DNA of 32,264 nt from Bifidobacterium breve. GTDB lineage: Bacteria; Actinomycetota; Thermoleophilia; Solirubrobacterales; Solirubrobacteraceae. Positions within the stretch are counted from its first letter, which is position 1; each line of letters starts with the position of its first letter. Below the pieces are notes generated by a model, which was not told where the DNA came from, searched no databases, and saw nothing but the letters and a program-made list of their open reading frames with translations. The DNA lies in the NCBI GenBank assembly GCA_945881845.1, contig CAMCVN010000021.1:1-32264 (forward strand), in the 5' to 3' direction. The position numbers were made by a program, and so were the translations under genes. Positions 16,898 to 24,427 of this stretch are shown here, piece after piece.

Positions 16898-18414
16898 CGA
16901 TCCACCTCTCGATCATCCTCTGGCTCCCAGCCGCTGCGGGGCTGCTCGCGTTGCTTCTTCCGGGCCGCCTGGCGCGCTCGATCTCACTGATCGGGTCGCT
17001 GCTGGTACTCGCCTACGCAGTCGCGCTGCTGGTTGACTACGACCGCGCCGCCAGCGGGCTGCAGTACGTCACCGACGTCGTCTGGATTCGCTCGCTCGGG
17101 ATTCACTACGCGCTCGGCGTCAGCGGCCTCAACCTTGTGCTGCTGGCAACGACGGCGGTGATCTTCACTGCCTCGGCGCTCTGGACGCTGGTCGCTGAGC
17201 CCGACCACGGCAAGCCCGGCATCTACGCGCTGCTGATGGGGCTCGCTCAGACCGCGGTGATCGGCGCGTTTCTAGCCCAAGACTTGATTCTGTTCGTCGT
17301 CTTCTTCGATCTGATGCTTGTGCCGTTCTACTTCCTGATCGTGATCTGGGGCGGCCCTGAGCGCACCAGCGCGGTGCTGAAGCTGTTCATCTACACGCTC
17401 GTCGGCTCGCTCTTGATGCTCGTTGGAGCGATCACGACCGGCGTGCTTGCGGCCAACGGCGGTGAGCCAAACTTCCTGCTCTCGGAGCTAGCGAAGACGC
17501 CGCTTGGCAGCGATGCTCAGGGTTGGATCTTCCTCGCCTTCGCGCTCGCCTTCCTGATCAAGATGCCGTCGTTCCCGTTCCACGGCTGGATGCCCGATGG
17601 TTATTCGAACATGCCGATCGGTGTGTTGGCGGTCTTCACAGCGATCCTCAGCAAGGTTGCCGCCTACGGCTTCCTGCAGATCGCGCTGCCGCTCTTCCCC
17701 GACGCTGCGGTCCGCTACCAAGAGCTGATCATGATCGTCGCCGTGGCCTCAATCCTTTACGGGTCGGCAATGGCCTTCACGGTTGACAGCGCGCGGCTCG
17801 TGCTTGGTTATTCGTCGATCGCCCAGCTCGGCTTCATTGTGCTGGGGATCTTCGCTTTCGACGGGCGCGGCGCCGACGGTGCGCTGCTGCAGGCAACCAA
17901 CCACGCGATCGTCGCCGGCGCCTTGATCTTCGTTGTCGCGATGCTCTCGCGGCGCGCAGGTGGCAGCGAGAAGCTCTCCGAGATGGGTGGAATCGCGAAG
18001 GGGGCACCGGCTTTCGCCGCCGTCTTCCTCGTCTTCAGTTTCGCGCTGCTGGCAATGCCGGGAACCGCCAACTTCGTCGCTGAGTTCATGATTCTGCTCG
18101 GAACGTTCGAAACCAAGATGACCTTCGCCTTCATCGCTGCAATTGGAGTGGCGCTGGCGGCCTTCTATGCGCTGCGCTTCTACATCAGCGCGATGCACCA
18201 CCGCGTCGGCGCGAAGGTCAGCTCGTTTGAGCTGACGCTGCGCGAAGGGCTTGTGCTGGTGCCGCTGATGCTGGTTGTGATCGCGCTCGCTCTCTATCCC
18301 CAGTTCGCACTCGGGCCCGCGCAGGACGGCACGCGCAAGGCGCTCAGCGCGACGCAGCAGGTTCAGTCTTCCGGCGCGGACACGAGCGCAACCACGGACG
18401 GAGCGACGCCATGA
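16894..18414 (+). CDS. nuoM: NADH-quinone oxidoreductase subunit M
   Basis: About 506 residues, an antiporter-like proton-pumping subunit with roughly 14 helices. Conserved features are DLMLVPFYFLIVIWGG with the channel glutamate/aspartate region, FLIKMPSFPFHGWMPDGYSNMP with the channel lysine, and YSSIAQLGFIVLGIFAF. I place the start at the GTG that overlaps the nuoL stop as GTGA and directly precedes the first membrane helix; a reading open from 16699 would add 65 residues taken from the other frame of nuoL and is rejected. The last 25 residues are Ser/Thr/Ala-rich. It ends in an ATGA overlap with nuoN. Confidence 0.95.
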   Translation: MTIHLSIILWLPAAAGLLALLLPGRLARSISLIGSLLVLAYAVALLVDYDRAASGLQYVTDVVWIRSLGIHYALGVSGLNLVLLATTAVIFTASALWTLVAEPDHGKPGIYALLMGLAQTAVIGAFLAQDLILFVVFFDLMLVPFYFLIVIWGGPERTSAVLKLFIYTLVGSLLMLVGAITTGVLAANGGEPNFLLSELAKTPLGSDAQGWIFLAFALAFLIKMPSFPFHGWMPDGYSNMPIGVLAVFTAILSKVAAYGFLQIALPLFPDAAVRYQELIMIVAVASILYGSAMAFTVDSARLVLGYSSIAQLGFIVLGIFAFDGRGADGALLQATNHAIVAGALIFVVAMLSRRAGGSEKLSEMGGIAKGAPAFAAVFLVFSFALLAMPGTANFVAEFMILLGTFETKMTFAFIAAIGVALAAFYALRFYISAMHHRVGAKVSSFELTLREGLVLVPLMLVVIALALYPQFALGPAQDGTRKALSATQQVQSSGADTSATTDGATP

Positions 18415-19949
18415 GCTTCTCTCTGGCCGCCGCCGCACCGGCCGCGCCCTACATCGACTGGGCTGGGCTCTCGCCGCTACTGGCGCTGCTCGGCGGCGCA
18501 ATCATCGCCCTGATCGTCGGCCTCGCCGGCCCGCGCGCAATCCGCACTCAGATCGTGCCGCTGATCGCGCTTGCGACCTTCGGCGTCGCGATCGGCTGTG
18601 TGATCTCGCTCTGGGGTCAGAGCATCGTGCTGATCGAAGGCGCGCTGCAGCTCGATCCGCTAACGCTGATCTTGATGCTGGTGATCTGCGGCGGCGGCGT
18701 GATCGCAACGCTGCTGGCATGGCGCGACCAGGCCGCTGACGATATTGCGCACGGCGAGTTCTTCGCGCTGATGCTGCTCGGCGCGGCCGGCATGTTCGTG
18801 CTCGTCGCTTCGCGTGATCTCGTCACAACCTTCGTCGGCTTGGAGCTGCTCTCGCTCCCGCTCTACATCCTCTGCGCCGCGCGTGTCCGCGAGGAGCGCT
18901 CGCTGGAGTCCGGCCTGAAGTATCTGATCATCGGTTCGGTCGGCTCGGCAACGGTGCTCTACGGCTTCGCACTGCTCTACGGTGCCACCGGGCAGACCGG
19001 CTACACACAGATCGCGGCAGCAATTACGAGCAATGGGCTGGCGACAGATCCGCTCTTCCTGACGGCGGTCGCGATGTGCACGGTCGGCTTTGCCTTCAAG
19101 GCTTCGCTGGCGCCGTTTCATCAGTGGACGCCAGATGTTTACGAGGGCGCCCCAACCCCTGTCACGGCCTTCATGTCGGTCGCGACCAAGGCGGCTGCTT
19201 TCGGCGCGATCATCCGCCTCTTCGACGTTGCGCTGCGGCCGGCGGTCGAGTCATGGCGACCGATCTGGATTGCGCTTGCGCTGATCACGATGGTCGTCGG
19301 CAACGTCGGCGCGCTGCGCCAGCCCTCAATGAAGCGGATGCTCGCGTATTCGTCGATCGCTCAGGCCGGGTATGTGCTCGTCGGCTTCGTGCTCGTGACC
19401 GACCTCGGCGTACAAGCAATCTGCTCTTACCTCGTGCTCTACAGCTTCGGCAACCTTGCCGCCTTTACGGTCGTAATCGCGCGCGAGCGCGAGACGGCAG
19501 AGGGCGACAACATCTCGGCGCTGCGCGGGCTCGGTAGCGAGCGACCGCTGATGGCAGTCGTGATGACGATCTCAATGTTGAGCCTTGCCGGCATCCCAGC
19601 GACGGCAGGCTTCATGGGCAAGCTGCGGCTTGTCGAAGCGGCCGCCGGCGCCGATTACGCTTGGCTTGCCGCCGTGCTGGTGGTTCTCTCGGTGATCTCG
19701 ATGGCCTACTACCTGCCGGTTATCGCGACGATCTGGCGCGGTGAGACGCAGCCCGGCACCGACGCTGCCACCGGCGTCCCTGTGCTGGCGGGCGGAGCCC
19801 CTGAGGCCGACGTTGCGCACGGCCGCGCCGGCTGGGAGCTGACGCTCGCCGGCGTCGTGCTGACCGTCGCCGTGCTGGTCTTCGGCATCGTGCCACAGCC
19901 GGTCTTCAATCTCGTTGCCAGCGCCGCCCGCGGCCTCGGCCTTAGCTAG
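18411..19949 (+). CDS. nuoN: NADH-quinone oxidoreductase subunit N
   Basis: This 512-residue third antiporter-like subunit of complex I has about 14 helices. Characteristic segments are GLELLSLPLYILCA with the channel glutamate, GFAFKASLAPFHQWTPDVYEGAPTPVTAF with the lysine, AYSSIAQAGYVLVGF, and SLAGIPATAGFMGKL. A polar loop of about 35 residues precedes the last helix. It closes the operon; a GC hairpin begins 15 bases after its TAG stop. No further nuo or accessory gene follows. Confidence 0.97.
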   Translation: MSFSLAAAAPAAPYIDWAGLSPLLALLGGAIIALIVGLAGPRAIRTQIVPLIALATFGVAIGCVISLWGQSIVLIEGALQLDPLTLILMLVICGGGVIATLLAWRDQAADDIAHGEFFALMLLGAAGMFVLVASRDLVTTFVGLELLSLPLYILCAARVREERSLESGLKYLIIGSVGSATVLYGFALLYGATGQTGYTQIAAAITSNGLATDPLFLTAVAMCTVGFAFKASLAPFHQWTPDVYEGAPTPVTAFMSVATKAAAFGAIIRLFDVALRPAVESWRPIWIALALITMVVGNVGALRQPSMKRMLAYSSIAQAGYVLVGFVLVTDLGVQAICSYLVLYSFGNLAAFTVVIARERETAEGDNISALRGLGSERPLMAVVMTISMLSLAGIPATAGFMGKLRLVEAAAGADYAWLAAVLVVLSVISMAYYLPVIATIWRGETQPGTDAATGVPVLAGGAPEADVAHGRAGWELTLAGVVLTVAVLVFGIVPQPVFNLVASAARGLGLS

Positions 19950-19963
19950 GGCGGCGCAGCCCG

Positions 19964-19983
19964 AGCGCGCCGCTCGGCGCGCT
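19964..19983 (+). terminator. GC hairpin after the nuo operon
   Basis: AGCGCGCC-GCTC-GGCGCGCT is a perfect 8-base-pair stem with a four-base loop, 15 bases after the nuoN stop. No T-run follows, as is common for actinobacterial terminators. It also argues that the next gene starts downstream of it. Confidence 0.5.
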
Positions 19984-19988
19984 ACGGT
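19983..19988 (+). promoter_or_regulatory. candidate -10 box of the ThyX-like gene
   Basis: TACGGT fits TANNNT and lies 10 bases before the GTG at 19999, with no Shine-Dalgarno in between. No -35 hexamer is apparent. It would give a near-leaderless transcript separate from nuo. Confidence 0.25.
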
Positions 19989-19998
19989 TCGGCTCCCC

Positions 19999-21573
19999 GT
20001 GGACTACCCGATCGAGAGCTTCACCCCGGCCGAAGCGGCCCGCCTAGAGCCCCACTTCACGAATCTCGATGAGCCTGTCTTTGCGCTCGTCAACCTGCCT
20101 GAAACGGTAAAGGGCGCACTCTTCGCCCGCTACTCACGTTATGACGGCACGCTTCGTCGCCTCTTCCTTGATGAGTTCGCCGATTCACTGCCTGAGAGCG
20201 GCGACTGGGAGCGCGATGAAGGCAAGCGGGCGTCAGAGCTCTACGACACGATCTTCCTTGGCTATGGCGACGATTCGGTGGCGCAGCTTGGCGGCGCCCA
20301 CGTCGCCTGCGAGTGGGTCTCGAACGTGCTGACGAAGATTCTTCAGCGGCCACGGCTGGCCTCCTACCTTGAGCAATCTACGCGCTACATCCGCTACGAC
20401 GGAGAGGTTTCGGGGCTCGGCTATCGCTACTACCGCAACGCAGCCCTTGGGCCGCAGTACGAGCAGACGATGGACAGCCTGTTTAGTACCTATTCGAGCG
20501 CGATTCCAGTGGTTTCAGCTTGGGCTGCTGAGCAGTTTCCTGCCGCCGACGGCGTCTCCGAGGGCGCTCACGCTCGGGCAATCGAGGCGAAGGCGCTTGA
20601 TCTGCTGCGCGGCCTGTTGCCGGCCAGCTCGCTCTCGCACATGGGAATCTTTGCCTCGGGCCAAACCTACGAGCAGTTGATCCTTCATCTGCTCGCGCAC
20701 CCACTGCCCGAGGCGCGCGACTACGGCCAGATGCTGCTGGCGACACTGAAACAGGTGATGCCGAGTTTCGTCTCACGCGTTGAGCGCCCCGACCGCGGCG
20801 GCGAGTGGATCGAATACTTGGAGCAACGCGGCGCCGCTGGCAACGACTGGGCGAAGCGGCTCGAACTAACTGGGGGAGATGACGCTGACGCTGGGCCGTC
20901 GGTCAAGCTCACGCACGTTGATGGCACAGAAGAGGATCTTCTCTGCGCCTTGATCTTTGAGCAGTCGCGCGCCAGTGAAGCTTCGATCCGCACAGCAGTT
21001 GAGCGGCTCAGCGGCGACGAGCGGGCGGCGATGCTGAGCGACTTCGTCGGTGCGCGGGCAAACCGACGCCACCGCCCCGGCCGCGGCTTCGAGGCTGTCC
21101 GCTACCGCTTCGAGATCGTGGCCGACTACGGTGCCTTCCGCGACCTCCAGCGCCACAGGATGCTGACGGTGCAGTGGCAGACGCTAGGCCCGGAGCTTGG
21201 CGCCGGCGTGCCTGACGAGCTGCAGCAAGCTGGCGTCGCCGACGACTACAAGCGCGGCCTTGAGGCCTCGGCCGCCGAGTACCAGCGCCTAGCCGAGAGC
21301 GGGCAGAGCGACGCCGCGCCTTACGCGCTCTGCCTTGGCTACCGGATCCGCTTCATCCTCGACTGCAACGCACGTGAAGCGATGCAGCTGATTGAGCTTC
21401 GCTCGGGCCGTGAAGGCCACCCAAGCTACCGCGCCGTCGCGCACGAGATGCAGCGCGCGATCGCCCAGCACCACCCCGCCGTCGCTGCGTCGATGGTCCA
21501 CGTTGATGATCAGGCCGAGCCGCGGCTGGAGCGGATCCTCAGCGAGATGCGCACAGAAGCACGCAGCGGCTGA
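19999..21573 (+). CDS. two-domain ThyX-like protein (FAD-dependent thymidylate synthase family)
   Basis: About 524 residues, more than twice the normal ThyX length (210-250). It reads as two ThyX-like domains in one chain. The first has RPRLASYLEQSTRY at 117-130, aligned with the ThyX signature RHRxxSxNExSxRY but with the histidine replaced by proline, and a degenerate later helix. The second keeps RHR at 385-387, has threonine at the signature serine position (395), and keeps the dUMP-site-like helix DCNAREAMQLIELRSG with ELR at 466-468. Canonical ThyX makes dTMP from dUMP using methylene-tetrahydrofolate, FAD and NADPH. Whether this protein does so is uncertain. The GTG at 19999 is chosen after the hairpin; a TTG at 19915 inside nuoN is less likely. 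Confidence 0.75.
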   Translation: MDYPIESFTPAEAARLEPHFTNLDEPVFALVNLPETVKGALFARYSRYDGTLRRLFLDEFADSLPESGDWERDEGKRASELYDTIFLGYGDDSVAQLGGAHVACEWVSNVLTKILQRPRLASYLEQSTRYIRYDGEVSGLGYRYYRNAALGPQYEQTMDSLFSTYSSAIPVVSAWAAEQFPAADGVSEGAHARAIEAKALDLLRGLLPASSLSHMGIFASGQTYEQLILHLLAHPLPEARDYGQMLLATLKQVMPSFVSRVERPDRGGEWIEYLEQRGAAGNDWAKRLELTGGDDADAGPSVKLTHVDGTEEDLLCALIFEQSRASEASIRTAVERLSGDERAAMLSDFVGARANRRHRPGRGFEAVRYRFEIVADYGAFRDLQRHRMLTVQWQTLGPELGAGVPDELQQAGVADDYKRGLEASAAEYQRLAESGQSDAAPYALCLGYRIRFILDCNAREAMQLIELRSGREGHPSYRAVAHEMQRAIAQHHPAVAASMVHVDDQAEPRLERILSEMRTEARSG

Positions 21574-21600
21574 GTCGGCCCCGGCGGCTAGTGGCCGCTG
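21564..21600. terminator. inverted repeat between convergent genes
   Basis: CAGCGGC at 21564-21570 and GCCGCTG at 21594-21600 form a perfect 7-base-pair inverted repeat around a 23-base GC-rich loop that spans both stop codons. It could act in both directions, but the long loop and absence of T-runs make this weak. Confidence 0.25.
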
Positions 21601-22385
21601 ATCCGGCCGGCCAACGGCAGCACCAGCGAGCGCGGCGCAATTCGGCCGAGTAGCGCCTGAACTTGGTTCGCCATTCCGGGAATCGCGGTGCGGCTGCCGT
21701 TCTCCATCGCGTCGATCGCCTGCCGCGCGACCTCATCGGCAGAGACGAGCGTGAAGTCGGGGAGCGAATCCTCCATCATCGTGCTGCCGGCAACGGTCGC
21801 GAACTCGGTCTTGACCGGGCCGGGGCAGAGCGCCGAGCAGCTGACGCCGGTCCCTGAGAGCTCGGCGTTCAAAGCTTCTGAGAACGAGAGCACGAAGGCC
21901 TTCGTAGCGGCGTAGCTGGCAAAGCCCGGCAGCGGCTGGAACGCGGCCGTCGAGGCGACGTTGAGAATTGCTCCGGTGCCGCGCTCGATCATGCCCGGCA
22001 GGACGCGAACCGTCAGGTCGTGGACGGCGACGACGTTCAGCTCGATCATCTGCCGCTCGCGGTCCGGATCGTTCCCTACGAGCTTGCCGCTGATGCCGTA
22101 ACCGGCGTTGTTGCAGAGCCCCGCAAGCGCCGGGCCTGCGCGTAGCCCTTCGATCAGTTCGGCGCGGGCGATCGCGTCGCCAAGGTCGCAGGGGATTACC
22201 GTCGCCGCGATCTTGTGCCGCTCAGCGAGCTCTGCAGCGAGTTCTTCGAGCCTGTCGGCGCGACGCGCGACGAGCGTTACGCCGTGCCCGCGCGAAGCGA
22301 GCTGGCGGGCCATCTCTGAGCCGATCCCCGATGAGGCTCCGGTGATCAGAACGGTGGTTGAAGCGGAAGCGGTTTCTAGGGCCAT
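21588..22385 (-). CDS. SDR family NAD(P)-dependent oxidoreductase
   Basis: This 265-residue classical short-chain dehydrogenase/reductase has the Rossmann cofactor motif TGASSGIG at 15-22. R41-R42 after the second strand favours NADP(H). It also has NNAG at 92-95 and the catalytic set N117, S145, Y158 and K162 (YAATK). The closest general type is the DltE/YqjQ-like group acting on ketones, aldehydes or acyl chains, but the substrate cannot be told from sequence. It is convergent with the ThyX-like gene and follows the membrane-protein gene after 31 bases; its start has a TANNNT box and no Shine-Dalgarno. Confidence 0.93.
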   Translation of the reverse strand: MALETASASTTVLITGASSGIGSEMARQLASRGHGVTLVARRADRLEELAAELAERHKIAATVIPCDLGDAIARAELIEGLRAGPALAGLCNNAGYGISGKLVGNDPDRERQMIELNVVAVHDLTVRVLPGMIERGTGAILNVASTAAFQPLPGFASYAATKAFVLSFSEALNAELSGTGVSCSALCPGPVKTEFATVAGSTMMEDSLPDFTLVSADEVARQAIDAMENGSRTAIPGMANQVQALLGRIAPRSLVLPLAGRISGH

Positions 22386-22391
22386 CTAGGA

Positions 22392-22397
22392 AGCCTA
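22392..22397 (-). promoter_or_regulatory. candidate -10 box for leaderless SDR transcript
   Basis: On the minus strand TAGGCT is followed by six bases and then the ATG of the SDR gene. With a start site about seven bases after the box, transcription would begin at the A of the ATG. No Shine-Dalgarno is present. Confidence 0.4.
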
Positions 22398-22416
22398 GCT
22401 AAGCAACTGCGGCTGA

Positions 22417-23373
22417 CTAGTTCTTACGCTTGCGCTTCTTGCGCAGCTGACCTGTGGGGTCGGCTTCGCCGCTGCCGTTGCTGGCCGAGGGGGGCAGCGT
22501 TGGAGCAGGTGCTGAGTCAGGCGCGTTGCCGGAAGCCTTCTGTGCCCGCGCAGCGGCGATGCTCGGCCATGGCTCGGCCTTGCCGCTGATCCAAGCCGGC
22601 GGAATCCTTCCACCAGGCCAGCGCAGAATGAAGATGAAGCCAATCAGTGCCAGCCAGAAGGCGCGCAGCACGCCTTGCTGGTCGAGCGGCAGGATGAAGG
22701 TTGCGCCAACGATCATTGCCAGAATTCCCATGAAGCGTGTCAGCAGCCCGACGCGCATCGCGTTCAGGCCGAGCATGATGAAGGCGAAGCCGATCGCGAA
22801 CGCGCCTAGCTGCCAAAGGATCTGCCCGGCCATGAACGGCCCGCCGGTCAGAGCGTCGCTTGCCTGAAAGTTGTTGCCGCCGTCAAAGCCGGCAATGCCG
22901 AAGTAGTAGCTCAGCTGGGCGACGGTGCGGCCGACAGCAAACGCGACCGCGCCGAAGGCCCCTGCGATCAGCGTCATCTGGCCAAAGCTGGGATTACGAG
23001 CGCGCGTCGCCTTGAAGAGGAAGACGATCACGCCGAAGATCAGCAGCGAGCCAATCCCGTAGAGAACCGTGCCGATGATCGGCATCACTAGGCGGCTGCT
23101 GAGCCACTCGGCCTGCAGTGCGATTCGCCCCGGCGGGATTGGATTACCGGCGATCAGGTCGAGCATTGCGTCGGGCGCAGTGACTGCGCCGCTATCAAAG
23201 GCTGGCAGCCCTGAGAGCGCGATGCTGGAGAGCATTGCGCCGACGATCGTCAGCAGACCAGCGGCCCAAGCGCAGGCGGCGGCGCGGTTGCGGTTGGCAT
23301 CCTCCCAGGCGAGTGTGATCGCGGGATCCTGCGGCGGGCTAGGCGGCGCCTTCTGCGGTAGTAGCGGGCTCAT
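22417..23373 (-). CDS. multi-pass membrane protein of unknown function
   Basis: I do not recognise the family of this 318-residue protein. A Pro-rich N-terminus is followed by about six membrane helices (roughly residues 32-55, 95-120, 131-153, 185-203, 210-228 and 230-250), with an exported loop of about 40 residues between the first two. The C-terminal 65 residues are hydrophilic, rich in Ala, Pro and Ser, and end in a strongly basic RKKRKRKN tail that may touch nucleic acid or acidic lipid. It stands between the SDR and hydrolase-fold genes, all leftward and with gaps of about 30 bases. Confidence 0.7.
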   Translation of the reverse strand: MSPLLPQKAPPSPPQDPAITLAWEDANRNRAAACAWAAGLLTIVGAMLSSIALSGLPAFDSGAVTAPDAMLDLIAGNPIPPGRIALQAEWLSSRLVMPIIGTVLYGIGSLLIFGVIVFLFKATRARNPSFGQMTLIAGAFGAVAFAVGRTVAQLSYYFGIAGFDGGNNFQASDALTGGPFMAGQILWQLGAFAIGFAFIMLGLNAMRVGLLTRFMGILAMIVGATFILPLDQQGVLRAFWLALIGFIFILRWPGGRIPPAWISGKAEPWPSIAAARAQKASGNAPDSAPAPTLPPSASNGSGEADPTGQLRKKRKRKN

Positions 23374-23382
23374 CGATGGGGA

Positions 23383-23388
23383 AGTCTA
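23383..23388 (-). promoter_or_regulatory. candidate -10 box of the membrane-protein gene
   Basis: Minus-strand TAGACT lies nine bases before the ATG at 23373 in the 28-base gap after the hydrolase-fold gene, predicting a leader of two or three bases. No Shine-Dalgarno is seen between it and the start. Confidence 0.35.
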
Positions 23389-23401
23389 CGCGCCGCGCGG
23401 T

Positions 23402-24136
23402 TCAATCGAGCAGCGCCTCGGCGGCGACGGCAAGATCGCCGTTCGCAACTAGCGCCGAGTTGCCGAGCAGCGCGTCAAGCTCAGCGGCGATCCGTGCCAG
23501 CCGAGCTGATGCGGCGGGCGTCGAGAGGACCCGAATTGGGATCGCACAGTCGCGCATTTCGCGGTGCGTTAGCGGCAGGCTTGCGAGCCCGCCGTAGTCG
23601 GCGAAGCAAGCGCCGCTGTTTGCCTCAGCGTTCGCCAGTAGCGCCTGATCAGCGCTCGAACCGAGCAGCGCTTCGATCGCTTGCGCGCGGCTGCCGGCCA
23701 GTAGCGCTACTTCGATCGCACCGCGCTGGTCGGCAAGTTCGCGCGTTGATTCGACGTCGAGCGAGTAGGCCGGCGGATCAACCAGCAGCGCAGCGCGCAC
23801 CAGCTCCGACCGCCGTAGCGATAGGTCGAGCGCGATAAGCGCGCCAAAGCCAACCCCAACCAGTATCGCTGGGCTTGCGCCAAGAGCAAGCAGCAACGCC
23901 GCTGCATCCTCGCTCTGCTCCGTCACAGTCGTCGCCAGATAGGGCTCTGGTGCCTCGCTCTCCCCGTAGCCGCGGCGGTCGTAGCCGATCAAGCGGGCGC
24001 GTTGCGCCAGCGGTTGGAGCTCTGCCGCGAGCAGTTCGCCGCTACCGCCGATGTCGTGGATAGCCAGCAGCGGCTGCCCTTCGCCAGCACTGAAGTAGTG
24101 AAGCTGCACTCCTACTCCAGCGGCGCTCGGCGTCAT
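23402..24136 (-). CDS. alpha/beta-hydrolase-fold protein lacking the nucleophile
   Basis: This 244-residue protein is clearly of the alpha/beta-hydrolase fold: an oxyanion-like loop HDIGGSG (27-33), the conserved YDRRGYGESE (52-61) and the nucleophile-elbow region VGVGFGALIALDL. The elbow reads Gly-Val-Gly-Phe-Gly at 94-98, so the catalytic serine of GxSxG is replaced by Gly96 (codon GGC). I also find no convincing catalytic histidine near the C-terminus. It is therefore probably not a normal esterase; a binding or scaffold role, or a cofactor-free activity, is possible. It diverges from the 91-residue gene across only 15 bases. Confidence 0.85.
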   Translation of the reverse strand: MTPSAAGVGVQLHYFSAGEGQPLLAIHDIGGSGELLAAELQPLAQRARLIGYDRRGYGESEAPEPYLATTVTEQSEDAAALLLALGASPAILVGVGFGALIALDLSLRRSELVRAALLVDPPAYSLDVESTRELADQRGAIEVALLAGSRAQAIEALLGSSADQALLANAEANSGACFADYGGLASLPLTHREMRDCAIPIRVLSTPAASARLARIAAELDALLGNSALVANGDLAVAAEALLD

Positions 24137-24139
24137 CGC

Positions 24140-24145
24140 TAGAAT
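24140..24145 (+). promoter_or_regulatory. candidate -10 box for the leaderless 91-residue gene
   Basis: TAGAAT (five of six bases of TATAAT) is followed by exactly six bases and the ATG at 24152, the geometry of a leaderless transcript. No Shine-Dalgarno exists in the 15-base gap, and no good -35 is seen. Confidence 0.5.
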
Positions 24146-24149
24146 TACA
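24144..24149 (-). promoter_or_regulatory. candidate -10 box for the hydrolase-fold gene
   Basis: On the minus strand TGTAAT (five of six) lies seven bases before the ATG at 24136. It overlaps the opposing TAGAAT box by two bases, so the two promoters could exclude each other. Confidence 0.35.
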
Positions 24150-24151
24150 GC

Positions 24152-24427
24152 ATGGAAGGCCCTGGCGGACTTGGTGACATCTTCGGTGACCCCGACGAGC
24201 TTCAGCGCAGGATGGCTGAGTTCGCCGAGCAGATGTCGAGCCAGCAGACCTTGGCTTGGGCCGACAATGCGATCAAGTTGGCCGTTGACATGACGGTTGC
24301 CGCGATCGGGAGGCTCAACGTGCAGGGCACCAACGCTGAGCAGGCCGAGCAGATCCGCTCGCTGATGGCGACCGTCTTCCCTGAGGCCGTCGCGCTGGTG
24401 CGCGAGGCGCGTCAGGGTCTGCGCTAG
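24152..24427 (+). CDS. small conserved-looking protein of unknown function
   Basis: I do not recognise this 91-residue protein. It has a Gly-rich acidic start (MEGPGGLGDIFGDPDELQ), then appears almost wholly helical with heptad-like spacing (RRMAEFAEQM and AEQAEQIRSLM), and has no signal peptide, cysteine or metal motif. The absence of Pro in the middle and even codon use support a real gene. It is divergent from the hydrolase-fold gene, and its TAG stop shares a CTAG with the stop of the convergent membrane-protein gene. A role as a small dimeric or adaptor protein is only a guess. Confidence 0.7.
   Translation: MEGPGGLGDIFGDPDELQRRMAEFAEQMSSQQTLAWADNAIKLAVDMTVAAIGRLNVQGTNAEQAEQIRSLMATVFPEAVALVREARQGLR

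Noticed and set aside
19915-19998. Upstream TTG start for the ThyX-like protein
   Set aside because: It lies inside nuoN and would place the operon-end hairpin inside the coding region; the added residues are Ala/Arg low complexity.
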